NCBI GenBank assembly: GCA_039090855.1
Contig: CM077010.1
Span: 45,278,905 to 45,342,904 of the forward strand
Direction of reading: 5' to 3'
Length of the DNA: 64,000 nucleotides
From: Macrothele yani
Lineage: Eukaryota > Arthropoda > Arachnida > Araneae > Macrothelidae
A program made the position numbers and the translations under genes. Under the pieces are notes generated by a model, which ran no database searches, was not told the DNA's origin, and worked only from the letters and a program-made list of their open reading frames with translations. This document shows, piece after piece, positions 30,529-41,290 of the stretch (positions within the stretch are counted from its first letter, which is position 1; each line of letters starts with the position of its first letter).

Positions 30529-31874
30529 CAGCGTGTCCGAGAATTATTGGACGCATTAAAAAATTATGTAAAACAAAACATTAAACAGATAAAAAGAAAC
30601 TGACGGTACTAACTTACAATGTAACTACACAAGTTAATAAATTTCGATGTGAGATCCCTTGGTTGCTCGTAGTACGTCCAAGCGATACTCGATTTCATGC
30701 CATGCATTGGCAAACATCTGAGGAGTTATGGAATTAATAGCAACTGTGATACGCTGCTTCAGGTCCTGCAAATCAGTACAAAGCGTCTGATAGACACGAT
30801 CCTTCACATAACCCCACATGAGGTGTGGCCTGATGATCCAATGGAGTTACATCTGGAGAGCGAGAAGGCCACGAAATGGGACCACCACGCCCCATCCATC
30901 TGTTGGGAAAATGCTCATTTGGGCACTTACGTACACACGTTGACCAATGCGGAGGCGCGCCGTCTTGTTGGAAAACGACCTTGTCATATCTTTTGATCTG
31001 GGGTACAACGAAATTTTCTAGCATATCCAAGTAAATGTCACCATTTATGGATTTTTAGCAGAAGAAAGGGCCAATCACTTCTCTTTCTGATAGGGCGCAC
31101 TACGTATTAACTTTTGGAGAATCACGTTCCAGTTCAATAGCAGCATGAGGCCTTTGTTCACTGCCCCATATCCTACAGTTGTGACGATTCACAATACCTG
31201 ATACATGAAATGTGTATTCATCACTAAAAATTACAGTACTGTGAAAGTTTTCGTCATTTTCCACTCGATTCAGCATATCCACAGCGAAATCGTATCGCAG
31301 AGTGTGATCATTTACATGCATCTTTTGCACTATTTGAATTTTATAAGCATGAAACTTTATTTTCTTGTGCAAGATATCGTGAACTGTCGATTTTGGAATG
31401 CACAGTTCTCTGCTTGTTTTACGAACGGATTTCCTGCGGCTTCGTCGGAAACTTTCATTAACTTGGTTCTACCATCTCACCGCTGACGCTACGCCTACCG
31501 GCTCTTCTACGATGTTCCACATTGCCAGTTTCTTTAAACTGTTTCTTCCACCGCTTAATTGAATTCGTTGACAGAGGATTACAACCATACTCTAAACGGT
31601 ACAGTCTTAAGTTTAATGGCAGGCTGTAATTCCGCAAGCCATAACCACACATCGCCTTCTGCTGTACGGATGACATGACCACTGATTGCGCATTTCTCAT
31701 ACATTCCTCATCAGGCAACACCTAGCGCCATCTATCGGATTATGGGAAATAATTCTGCAAAACAAATATATAGAAACCGTGTTAGTAATACGTGACATGA
31801 AAAAACAGACATTGCTCGAAGCTTTTTTTTTCTACATAATTTTGTAACGTGTCCAATAATCCTCGGACACCCTG
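30529..31874 (-). mobile_element. Tc1/mariner transposon of the DD41D type, complete ends
   Basis: 1346 bp between TA dinucleotides (30527-30528, 31875-31876), inserted in satellite R. Long inverted repeats: CAGCGTGTCCGAGAATTATT at the left and the complement of aataatcctcggacaccctg at the right, extending about 40 bp to ATTATGTA. Confidence 0.93.
30634..31721 (-). pseudogene. DD41D transposase with stops and a frameshift
   Basis: Begins in the frame MRNAQSVVMSSVQQKAMC (Met candidates at 31721 and about 31700). The helix-turn-helix region includes NPLSTNSIKRWKKQFKETG. After a stop past SGEMVEPS the frame resumes with IQIVQKMHVNDHTLRYDFA and VIFSDEYTFHVSG (first Asp). A stop follows DSPKVNT. 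Then DMLENFVVPQIKRYDKVVF leads into QQDGAPPHW (second Asp), and after GRGGPISWPSRSPDVTPLD comes the third Asp. I count 41 residues between the second and third. A frameshift directly after that Asp moves the C-terminus (WGYVKDRVYQTLCTDLQDL ... ATKGSHIEIY, stop at 30634) into another frame. Confidence 0.88.
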
Positions 31875-31876
31875 TA

Positions 31877-33010
31877 CATCTACGTCCCCTGGTGTAGAAA
31901 CCATTCATTATTTTGAGAAGAAAATATTCGTTAAAAAGTTTGACGACGCGAATAGTATCGGTACAAAAACGAATTTTTTTCAGTCGAGATTTTAGAAGCT
32001 CAGATTTTTACTGCAAATTCATCAGAAACGGAAATTAAGAGTTACGGCCCCTGGTAGTTAAACCATTTTGTACCAAAAATTTGAAATTATATGCAAAATA
32101 GAGATCCTCATGGAAAATGAGATCTCTATTTTTACAAAGTGGAGATCTCATGGAAATGAGATCTCTATTTTTTAGCAGGAGCTATATCCGGTGCAGAAAT
32201 AATTTTTCATAGCGGAGATTCAGAGATATCGGGGAAAACTCAATTTACCTATATGCCGCCTAGCACAAAATCTATGAAATACTTGAAAAGTTTGAAATCA
32301 TGTGAAAAACATGTCACACCGGAAACTATCCAATAAAGAGTTTTTCAAATAGGACCATTAGTAGTAGAGATGTTAACAAAAATAAGATATACATCTATGC
32401 CTCCTTGACGGAGAAACCCATTAAGAAAATATTCTGAAAAGGTTTATCGATATGAGTGTCGGTCCACGAAATTTTTTTCAGATTATAGAAGCTCACATGT
32501 TGTCGCAAATACGAAAGGAAAAATTAACACGTATGCAATCTGGTGGCTAAGTATTCTTTACCAAAAATTAGAAGTTATGTGCAGAAGATTTTCTATGAGG
32601 ATCTCTATCCGCTGAAGAAATAAAATTTCAAATCGGAGTTTTTGAAGACGAGATATTAGGCAAAACGTAATTTAGTTTTACGCCCCTAGTGCAAAATCTA
32701 TGCGCAACTTGAAAAAGTAACTATACCTAAAATACTCTTTGACATAAATGGAATCGAAAGATAAAAATGTTTTCACAGTCAGATGTTCTGAAGCAAATAT
32801 ATGGGATAAAATGTAATTTGAATTCGACATCTGCATTTACGCCCTCTGGCGTAAATGCAGATATCGAATAACCATTCGCATATTTCAAGCTTCCCAATGC
32901 CAAAAGACTTTCAAATCGGACTGATAGTTAGAGATACGGTGTCTACAGACGGACGGACGGACAAACCGGTAACATAATCACGATCTTTTTTACAAAAGAC
33001 GTGCTAAAAA
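31877..33010 (+). repeat. Satellite R, right part
   Basis: Continuation of the array, ending with ctacagacggacggacggac near 32940-32955. It includes short palindromes: gagatctcat/atgagatctc at 32142-32165 and a 15-bp stem with a 4-base loop at 32829-32862 (atctgcatttacgcc and its complement). Confidence 0.75.
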
Positions 33011-33049
33011 GTGCAACAGAGTTAGCAACCAATTAACGATTCTTTGGCA

Positions 33050-33271
33050 GCCTCGGTGGCGCAGTGGTCTAAGGCGCTGGCCTGTGATCATTCGTCCCTA
33101 AGGGGTCCGGGTTCGAATCTCGGTCAGGCATGGATGATGTGTTTGTCTTACGGCACTGGCTCTCTCCCTTCCCTGGAACCAGTGACATTAAATTAAGGAC
33201 GGGCGACTGCTTATGGCCCATTGAGTTGCACAACGGTGGTCGTTAAACCTCCAATCAAAAAAAAAAAAAAA
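33050..33271 (+). repeat. SINE family 1, complete copy with A tail
   Basis: Head gcctcggtggcgcagtgg with A box, B box gggttcgaatctc, body to gtcgttaaacctccaatc and an A run of about 17. Target duplication aacgattctttggca / aacgattcttggca on both sides. This copy shows the orientation of the family clearly: tRNA-like head first, A tail last. Confidence 0.95.
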
Positions 33272-33284
33272 AACGATTCTTGGC

Positions 33285-33912
33285 ACCAGTCACACGGTGT
33301 TCCACTTGCACTAGGGGTCCAAGTTCTTTTCAATTATACATGCTTCAACACCATACAACCAGATCTACCGGTTTACACTGTGGAAATCATGCAGGATGGA
33401 ATGACTGCTTCATATTTTTACGTCAAATAAGTACACGACCATCCACGGAGTGGAAGTAAAAACGCGACTCATTTGACCAGCACACTTTTTTCCCCGTCAT
33501 CCGACGTTGAACTTGCATCATTGTTGCACCAGTAGAGTCGTTCGCGCCGATGAACAGTGGTTAAGAGAGTATATCTTCGGGGTTGTCTGCCGTTATTGCT
33601 CATACGTGCGAGCACGTGACGCATGATCATGACAGAAACTGTTCCGTGTTGGCCTCTGTAATCAACTGTTGAACATTGCTGGGTCTGTTGACCTGGCGCA
33701 TCGGACCTGGCGCAACCCACTCACATTAACCTTTCTCTGTCCTGTGCAGTTTTGCCACCGGATCGTTGTTTAACCATTCCCAAGCCAGTTTTGATACACT
33801 TGAACTACAGCTGCTCCACCATTTCAGCCGTTTAGGAAATCGAGGCTCCAGCACTCCGAACTCCCACAATCTGCACTCTCTCAAAGTCCGATAAATCCTT
33901 CTGTTTACCCAT
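33285..33912 (-). pseudogene. Tc1 family H transposase, N-terminal part (copy 1)
   Basis: Start MGKQKDLSDFERVQIVG at 33912. The frame is broken by stops within the helix-turn-helix (after GASIS) but VSVMIMRHVLARM and TTVHRRERLYWCNND are recognisable, matching the copy at 58143-59156. The catalytic motifs are absent because the element is truncated. Confidence 0.75.
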
Positions 33913-33956
33913 TACTCTCTGAATTTTAGTACCAACTACTCCACTCACACCTTATA

Positions 33957-35163
33957 CACTGAGTGGCCACTTTATTATGACCACCCCCTCAGTACTTTGT
34001 TGGGCCACCTTTTGCCTTTAATACTGCGACGATTCTTTGTGACATGGACTCCACGAGATGGTTTGTGGAATCTGAGACCATGCTTGATATATAGCACTTT
34101 ACAGGAGTGTGAGATTGCAGGGTTGTGGATCCAGCTGTCTGATGGCTCGTTCAACTTCATCCCACAAATTCTCAATGGGGTTGAGATTTGGTGATTGTGG
34201 GGGCCACCTAAGCAAAGTAAACTCACCGGCATGTTCCTGAAACCAATCCTGTACAATACGAGCACTGTGGCAGGAGGCATTATCTTGTTGAAAGTAGCCA
34301 TCGCCATTGGGATAAACCATCCACCTGACAGGATGCACTTGGTCCGCAACGATGTTTAGATATGACGTGCCAGTCAGACGTTAATCAACACGAATTAAAG
34401 GGCCCAAAGCATGCCAGGAAAACATTCCCCAAACCATAATGTTGCCTTCACCAGCTAGAAGGGTTGTAGCAGTGCGTTTGAAGTTCATGCCTTCTTGCTG
34501 TTTCCGCCGAATTCTCACTCGGCCATCGGCATGGGGCAACTGAAAACGTGATTCATCGGGCCACATAATTTGTTTCCAATTATCGACTGTCCAATCCTTG
34601 TGCTCCTGTGCGAACTGGAGACGTTTTCTCTTGTTAACGGCAGACAGCAAAGGTGTTCGAACAGGCCTTCGGCTGCCATATCCCATCCGATTCAGTGTAC
34701 GGTGAACAGTACGTGCAGAGATCATTTGAGAGGATCCTTGATTAAGATGGTTTGTAATTTGCTGCACTGTTGCCCTTCTGTTGTCTGTTACCAGTATGGA
34801 CACTCTCCGTTGCGTCCGAGCAGTCACTAGTCGATGACGATCACACGTTGCACGTACAGACCCTGTTGTTTTACAGTCCAGTTTTTTAACACTTTAACAA
34901 CAGCTGCTCTGGAACGTTTCACGAGTGCGGCGGTTTCAGTGATACCCGTTCCATTGTTCCGAGCTCCTACAATCATCCCACATTGAAAGTCCGTCAAATC
35001 GCATTATTTACCCATCACGTCACCCAAAAATCACTTTTACTACTGTCGCAAGCACAAAGCTTTCCCTTTTTATACTAGTCTTGCACTCTGGCGGCAACAG
35101 CGTGCAGCCATAGCTCATTTGCTTAAAATTGTCAGGTGGTGATAATAAAGTGGCCACTCAGTG
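33957..35163 (-). mobile_element. Tc1-like transposon, family G, complete ends, nested in family H copy 1
   Basis: 1207 bp between TA dinucleotides. Inverted repeats CACTGAGTGGCCACTTTATT and the complement of aataaagtggccactcagtg are near-perfect. Removing it joins the two parts of family H at ccttata-tatgctacg. Confidence 0.94.
33989..35015 (-). pseudogene. Tc1 family G transposase, catalytic triad kept, stops and frameshift
   Basis: Start ATG at 35013-35015 (MGK, then a TAA at codon 4), helix-turn-helix GTGITETAALVKRSRAAVV, then a deletion/frameshift before SVRATCDRHRLVTARTQRR. From there one frame runs to the end: first Asp in PDESRFQLPHADGR, a TAA at 34381-34383, second Asp in QQDNASCHSAR, Glu in SPNLNPIENLWDE, a further stop after CNLTLL and a frameshift before the C-terminus SMSQRIVAVLKAKGGPTKY (stop 33989-33991). 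Confidence 0.88.
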
Positions 35164-35370
35164 TATATGCTACGTCGGTCGACTAAACACGTTCTCTCGA
35201 AATCACGTGGTCAGCGGGCCGCATCCATCTTTGATAGGGGTTGTCATAATTTAGTGATCACTCTGTGTACATGCAAAACTAAAATATTTCAGCTTGGTGG
35301 TTGAATCCGGTTTGTGGTAAGCTTAGCTTCTCTTAAATATGTTTTTTCATGACAGGGTTTAGCTGTAGAT

Positions 35371-35592
35371 TGTTTTTTTTTTTGATTGGAGGTTTAACGA
35401 CCACCGTGAGCAACTCAATGGGCTATAAGCAGTCGCCCGTCCCTAATTTAGGGTCATTGGTTCCAGGGAAAGGAGAGAGCCAGTGCCGTAAGACAAACAC
35501 AACATCCACGCCTGACCGGGATTCGAACCCGGACCCCTTACGGACGAATGATCAGAGGCCAGCGCCTTAGACCACTGCGCCACCGTGGTGGC
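35371..35592 (-). repeat. SINE family 1, complete young copy
   Basis: T run, gattggaggtttaacgacc, body, B-box complement gggattcgaacccggacc and head end ccaccgtggtggc. Perfect 11-bp target duplication TAGCTGTAGAT at 35360-35370 and 35593-35603. Confidence 0.95.
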
Positions 35593-35603
35593 TAGCTGTA
35601 GAT

Positions 35604-36010
35604 GATTCATGTAGTTCACAGTTCCATATGTAAGCTATGCGTTCCTTTAATAGATGACATCCTACTGTTCTGTCCTATATCTTAAAGGCCACATGCACAT
35701 ATGATCTGATAAATTCTCTACAATTCATATCTTTATCATATCTTTTGATCCAAAAAGAAAATTTTGCTGATGGGTTTAAATCTTCGTTCTGTAGGTAGGG
35801 GCAAGGAACAGAGAAACCGTAACCGACAAGAAATCTACAATTTGTGATTAAACGTTGATTTCTTTAATCGTATATGCTTCAAAATGTGCGTTTGTAGTCC
35901 ACGATTTATTATGTCGCCTTAATGATACTTCAACTTAAATTTGGGATGGATGGGTTTCCATTCACAATGAGATGTACATAAAATTTCTTCAATGGAGACT
36001 ATAAACTTGT
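35604..36010. other. No recognisable feature
   Basis: AT-rich single-copy-looking spacer between two young SINEs. Confidence 0.4.
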
Positions 36011-36024
36011 AGTTACGGGGCGTT

Positions 36025-36257
36025 TTTTTTTTTTTTTTTTTTTTTTTGATTGGAGGTTTAACGACCACCGTGAGCAACTCAAATGGGCTATAAGCAGTCG
36101 CCCGTCCCTAATTTAGGGTCACTGGTTCCAGGGAAGGGAGAGAGCCAGTGCCGTAAGACAAACACAACATCCATGCCTGACCGGGATTCGAACCCGGACC
36201 CCTTACGGACGAATGATCATAGGCCAACGCCTTAGACCACGGCGCCACCGGGGCGGC
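36025..36257 (-). repeat. SINE family 1, complete young copy
   Basis: T run of about 22 bases, complete body, head end gccaccggggcggc. Perfect 14-bp target duplication AGTTACGGGGCGTT at 36011-36024 and 36258-36271. Confidence 0.96.
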
Positions 36258-36271
36258 AGTTACGGGGCGTT

Positions 36272-37265
36272 AGATGATTATTATTAGCCTAACATATATG
36301 GAGAAGAATCGCATTGTGATAGGACTAAGCCAATACGAAAATGATTGATATTCTGCACTTTAGGAGGGTAACTAATTTGCTGTATCATGATGTAGAACGG
36401 TCAAGATCCTATTCAAAGAAACTTTGCCACAATGTTTTAAATGAGAACGTAGAAGATTGTATGGGCTGCAATTTTGGAGAAGAAATGTTTTTAAAACACA
36501 AAACTAAAATTCTGAGTTGCGTTGTTCTTCGGAAAAATGAACACCTGTACTTAGAATGTCAGTGGTTTTCCGCAAATTATATATTTCCCGAAGCATTTTG
36601 TTTCAAATGCAGTTTCTTTAAACCAAGGGCATGTTTTTCTTGAGGAAATAAAGCGAAATTTTTGTTCTCGGATTAGGGCTCACGAACGGATCTTAAAAGT
36701 ACTGCAGTTTCCTGACAAACATGTTTTTCCGTTCTTGAGGGAAAAGAGATTTGTCGTTGTCAATCACACTTCACGAAATATTTTTTTTGAAATTCTTTAT
36801 TCAGGTTTGTCTGCAGCTCCGTTTTTTTTTTTTTTTTTTTTCTGTTTTTTATTTTTTTATTTAAAGAATAGTTGATATCGTTGCGTGCCACAAAACTTAG
36901 TCCATCGTAAAACTGATAAGCTCTTACTTCATATTTGTTAAACTAATGCTTCAGAAGAAATTCAAAATGTTAAAAATCTTCTAAAGATGTAATAAAAATT
37001 GTCACTAGAAAATGTTTTAAACGAAAAGTTCTTAAAAACAAAATAAATATTACTTCTTTCTTTCAAATTCAAAATTGCAACTACAAAACATTTATGAAAG
37101 GTTTTTATTTTAAATATTGTGTTTAGAATTATACTATAGGCAGTAAAACTAATTGGTGAAAATGAACCTTTAGTCGTAGAAACATTTCAGAAAAGATATT
37201 AGCATAAATAGAATTGGCAAGGTTTCCTGCTTTGATATATTGCAGTGTTCCTTACTGTGCGTTTC
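36272..37265. other. No convincing gene
   Basis: AT-rich. A 100-codon plus-strand frame (36341-36643, ATG start) encodes a Cys- and Phe-rich product without a motif I recognise. A T run lies at about 36821-36841. Confidence 0.4.
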
Positions 37266-37436
37266 AACAGATTATAAGCAGTCGCCCGTCCCTAATTTAG
37301 GGTCACTGGTTCCAGAGAAGGAGAGAGCCAGTGCCGTAAGACAAAAACAACATCCTTGCCTCACCGGGATTCGAACCCGGGCACATCTCGGACGAATGGT
37401 CATAATCCAGCGCTTGGACCACTGGCCCAGCGGGGT
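37266..37436 (-). repeat. SINE family 1, copy lacking its tail
   Basis: Starts in the body (gattataagcagtcgcccg), includes B-box complement gggattcgaacccgggc and ends gcccagcggggtggg. The outer 3' segment is missing. Confidence 0.85.
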
Positions 37437-37569
37437 GGGGGGGTCCCTCCGTGCTCTGCTGCAGGAATGGGCACGAGCACCTCGGGCAACCTTCCAGATC
37501 TTCATTGTGTCCATGCCACGCCGTCTCATCGCTGTCATCCGTGCCAAGGGTGGTTATTCCCATTATTAG
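37437..37569 (+). pseudogene. Tc1-like transposase, last ~40 codons
   Basis: SLRALLQEWARAPRATFQI followed by SMPRRLIAVIRAKGGYSHY and a TAG at 37567-37569. This is the typical C-terminus of a Tc1 transposase. It abuts the SINE, so the rest of the gene was removed or lies on the other side of a rearrangement. The element probably continues to about 37600. Confidence 0.75.
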
Positions 37570-37599
37570 ATAGGTGGCCAAAATATTCTGTTACAACTG

Positions 37600-37927
37600 T
37601 GAATATATTAATTTCCTGATAATTTTCTGATTTTAAATTCGAAATTATGGGAAAACTTAATGTCGTACAATTTACTTCAGTATCTGCAAAAGGGAGAGTA
37701 AATAGGCTCTTCTCTTTTAATTAATATAAAGCTTGCCCCCCCCCCCCCACTACTGGTCTTCTTATGTTTATTTCTAATTTTGTAAATGTTACACTGATCT
37801 GTTTTCTAAACGCATACACAATAATTCAGATACTTCAAATTAAATCTTACAAATTCAAATTAATAAACACGCAACCACAGAAACAAATACAAGGTGTGAT
37901 CAAAAAGTGTCCGGTATTGTTTGTAAA
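37600..37927. other. No recognisable feature
   Basis: AT-rich with a C run of about 13 at 37735. Confidence 0.4.
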
Positions 37928-37934
37928 AGTTCAG

Positions 37935-38242
37935 GGGGCCGCGGGTGTCCTAGTGGTCAACGTTCGTGACTGCCACGGAAATGACCTCGGGTTCGATCCC
38001 AGGCAGGCACGAACGCTTGATCCACTAAATATCAGCCGTGCGTCGGATGGGCACGTTAAGCCGTCGGACCACGGGTACTGGCCCCCGGTAATAAATAAGG
38101 GCATCTTCCTCCCCCTTTCTACTTCGCTTCCGTGTCACTTTCCTATCGGGCACTCTAGCCCAAACCTCCTAGCTTCCTATTTCTAAGGGTTGTTCAAGAC
38201 CTGGGGTCGGACACCCCCTTTTGAAATCCTCTACATATGATC
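37935..38242 (+). repeat. SINE family 3
   Basis: tRNA-like head ggccgcgggtgtcctagtgg with B box gggttcgatccc, body (ggatgggcacgttaagccg, tactggcccccggtaataa) and a tail ending catatgatc. AGTTCAG precedes it and recurs shortly after the tail, a possible target duplication. A second copy lies at 39649-39970. Confidence 0.85.
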
Positions 38243-38640
38243 ATGCAATAGTTCAGAATTACGCGACCCAGCAGGAAGCTTTTTGGCACAGGTTGACCTT
38301 GGAACCTGCTACTCATGTACTGTGAGTCACGTCATCCTGCTCGTGTCCCCCCTTTTTTTTTACAGTAGTACTTTGTTTTTACGTGCGTGAAGCTGCAGCT
38401 CTTATTATTTTTTGCGTCTGACAGAGTTCCAGAAAGGAAATGCTCTGCAGATGGTTTCGATTTCTTGTTTACTATTTGTTTTTTCCCTCTTTGGGAAGTA
38501 ATTGTATTTTTCTTTAGTTTCCTTTGGGGGGGGGGGGGGCAGTAGATGTACAGCAGTATCAGCGCGTCTGGAAATTTGAAAAAATTCCTTTGCGGTCAGA
38601 TACCGCTTACCATGGAGAGTTTTTCTCTTTTAAATAATGC
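38243..38640. other. No recognisable feature
   Basis: Spacer with T and G runs (G run of about 13 near 38527). Confidence 0.4.
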
Positions 38641-38644
38641 ACAG

Positions 38645-38765
38645 ATTTTTCCGTCAGGAGGCCGGATACATTTTCCTTTTTTTTTTTTTTTTCCGTCAGG
38701 AGGCCGGTTATGTTTTCCTTATTTTTTCCGTCAGGTGGCCGGATACGTTTTCCTTTATTTTCCCA
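38645..38765 (+). repeat. Short tandem repeat, three ~40-bp units
   Basis: tttttccgtcaggaggccgg followed by atacattttcctt, three times with differing T-run lengths. Confidence 0.8.
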
Positions 38766-39615
38766 ATGAACCTAACAGTCACATTTGAAAAATTATTTGT
38801 CTCCTAGTGTTTCTGGTGTTGAATAATTTGCACATAATTTCAAAATCTCCTTAACGAGAAGGTTTGCCACTAGAGGGCATGAAGGTTAGTCTCCCTTTAC
38901 AGTACACTGTTAAAAAAATCTACTTAAGATGAGAACCTGAACCTACACTTTTTTTATTTTCAGAACAATCGTATCGTAAACGAGTACATGACAAGCTGAA
39001 ACATAAATAAATAACCATACGTAATTACAAATAACTGCGTCAATAAATGTAAATATAATCTCGTATTACTTCATTCTAGATATTATAGATTTAAAGAGAA
39101 ATTGTTTAATAAATGTGCAAAGTGGCACATAAATGATTAGTACAACAAAGTCACTGATCACAAGTAATTTAATTATGCATAAAGTATCTTTGTGGACATT
39201 TTTACATTAACTATATTTGTGTCAATCTCATCAATAATATATTGTCGCTTCATCACTATATTTGTCATAAAATTGTGCGGTCCATTTACCCAGCATGTCA
39301 CAACGACTATATTATCCCAGAAGTCCCATCGAATAATATACTTCCAGTTGATTCTATGAATGAGTAAGTATGGAGTAGTTTTAGGCATTATTATTCTCAA
39401 ATATAGTTATTACACAAAGGTATTTATTAAGTACTATTTAAGGAATTACCATTGTTAAAATAGTAACAATATTTATATTGTTATAAAAATACATTCGAAT
39501 AAAGAAAAGCTCTTAAGATTTCTGTGAGATGAAAGTGTGTTCCATTTCAATTTCTTAATTAAATTTTTTTTTGCCCGAAACACCAAATTACGGAAATTCA
39601 GTGAGCTTGCGGGCT
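38766..39615. other. No convincing gene
   Basis: Very AT-rich spacer. A 75-codon minus-strand frame (39173-39400) has no recognised motif. Confidence 0.4.
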
Positions 39616-39619
39616 TTGC

Positions 39620-40145
39620 TACCGTGAGTAACTCACTGGCCTATAAAGATCAGATCAGATCAGATCATATGTAGAGGATTTTAGAAATGGAGTGTCTGAC
39701 CCCAGGTCTTAAACAACCCTTAGAAATAGGAAGCTAGAAGATTTGGGCTAGAGTGCCCGATAGGAAAGTGACACGGAAGCGAGGTAGAAAGGGGAAGGAA
39801 GACGCCCTTATTTATTACCGGGGGCCAGTACCCGGAGTCCGACGGCTGAACGTGCCCATCCGACGCACGGCGGGTATTTAGTTGTTCGAAAGTTCGTACC
39901 TGCCAAGGATCGAACCTGAGGTTATCTCCATGGCAGTCACGAACGCTGACCACTAGGCCACCCGCGGCCCTAATGGGCTATAAAGTAGGTCCCGTCCCTA
40001 ATTTAGGGTCACTGTTTCCAGAAAAGAGATAGGGTCCAGTGCGGTAAGACAAAAACATCACTAATGTCTCATGAGATTCGAAACCAGACTCATCTGAGAC
40101 GAATGGTCAGAATCCCTCGCTTAGACCACTGCTCTACTGGAGTGG
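39620..40145 (-). repeat. SINE family 1 copy interrupted by SINE family 3
   Basis: The tail-side piece (accgtgagtaactcactgg) ends at 39648 and the rest (gggctataaagtaggtcccg to the head at 40145) resumes at 39971. The phrase ggcctataaag / gggctataaag is present on both sides of the insert and is the target duplication of SINE 3. Confidence 0.88.
39649..39970 (-). repeat. SINE family 3, inserted in SINE family 1
   Basis: Starts with a gatca tandem tail (gatcagatcagatcagatc), then the body in reverse and B-box complement ggatcgaacctgagg, ending taggccacccgcggccc. The simple gatc tail at the 3' end is characteristic of this family here. Confidence 0.9.
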
Positions 40146-41290
40146 CTTAAAACAGACACTGCTCTTAGACCACTGCTGTATAGGAGTGGCTAAAAACAGA
40201 CACTGCTCTTAGACCACTGCTGTATAGGAGTGGCTAAAAACAGACACTGCTCTTAGACCACTGCTCTACCGGAAAGGCTTAAAATAGGCACTGCTCTGCC
40301 GACCTCTACCGATGCACTGCTCTACTGGAGTGGCTTAAAATACAATGCCATACCGACCACTATCAAGACACTGCTCTTAGACCACTGCTCTACTGGAGTG
40401 GCTTAAAATACAATGCCATACCGACCACTATCAAGACACTGCTCTTAGTCCACTGCTCTACTGGAGTGGCTTAAAATACAATGCCATACCGACCACTATC
40501 AAGACACTGCTCTTAGACCATTGCTCTACTGGAGTGGCTTAAAATACAATGCCATACCGACCACTATCAAGACACTGCTCTTAGTCCACTGCTCTACTGG
40601 AGTGGCTTAAAATACAATGCCATACCGACCACTATCAAGACACTGCTCTTAGACCACTGCTCTACTGGAGTGGCTTAAAATACAATGCCATACCGACCAC
40701 TATCAAGACACTGCTCTTAGTCCACTGCTCTACTGGAGTGGCTTAAAATACAATGCCATACCGACCACTATCAAGACACTGCTCTTAGTCCACTGCTCTA
40801 CTGGAGTGGCTTAAAATACAATGCCATACCGACCACTATCAAGACACTGCTCTTAGTCCACTGCTCTACTGGAGTGGCTTAAAATACAATGCCATACCGA
40901 CCACTATCAAGACACTGCTCTTAGACCACTGCTCTACTGGAGTGGCTTAAAATACAATGCCATACCGACCACTATCAAGACACTGCTCTTAGTCCACTGC
41001 TCTACTGGAGTGGCTTAAAATACAATGCCATACCGACCACTATCAAGACACTGCTCTTAGTCCACTGCTCTACTGGAGTGGCTTAAAATACAATGCCATA
41101 CCGACCACTATCAAGACACTGCTCTTAGTCCACTGCTCTACTGGAGTGGCTTAAAATACAATGCCATACCGACCACTATCAAGACACTGCTCTTAGTCCA
41201 CTGCTCTACTGGAGTGGCTTAAAATACAATGCCATACCGACCACTATCAAGACACTGCTGTTAGTCCACTGCTCTACCGGAGTGGCGTCA
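40130..41290. repeat. 68-bp satellite grown from a SINE head; 14 exact-length units
   Basis: Starts as irregular ~42-bp duplications of the SINE 1 head (cttagaccactgctctactgg), then from 40320 to 41271 fourteen units of exactly 68 bp (952 bp). Units differ at very few sites; a T/A change in ttagtccact versus ttagaccact alternates in the first units, suggesting an initial 136-bp dimer. The unit contains the SINE A-box segment plus acaatgccataccgacc of unknown origin. Confidence 0.93.

Larger units (their letters stand above)
33035..35270 (-). mobile_element. Tc1-like transposon, family H, copy 1 (5'-truncated; contains SINE 1 and element G)
   Basis: Sequence matching 58530-59301 occurs at about 33285-33956 and continues at 35166-35270 after element G. 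The right end agtgatcactctgtg (with TA after it) matches the family H terminal repeat. The left half of the element (C-terminal coding part) is missing. A SINE lies at 33050-33271. Confidence 0.8.

Noticed and set aside
36341..36643. 100-codon ATG-started frame as a gene
   Set aside because: No domain, low complexity around it, no splice or promoter evidence.
39173..39400. 75-codon minus-strand frame as a host exon
   Set aside because: Very AT-rich region and no recognisable domain; likely chance.
40320..41271. CRISPR-like array
   Set aside because: Units are contiguous 68-bp copies without unique spacers and the genome is animal.
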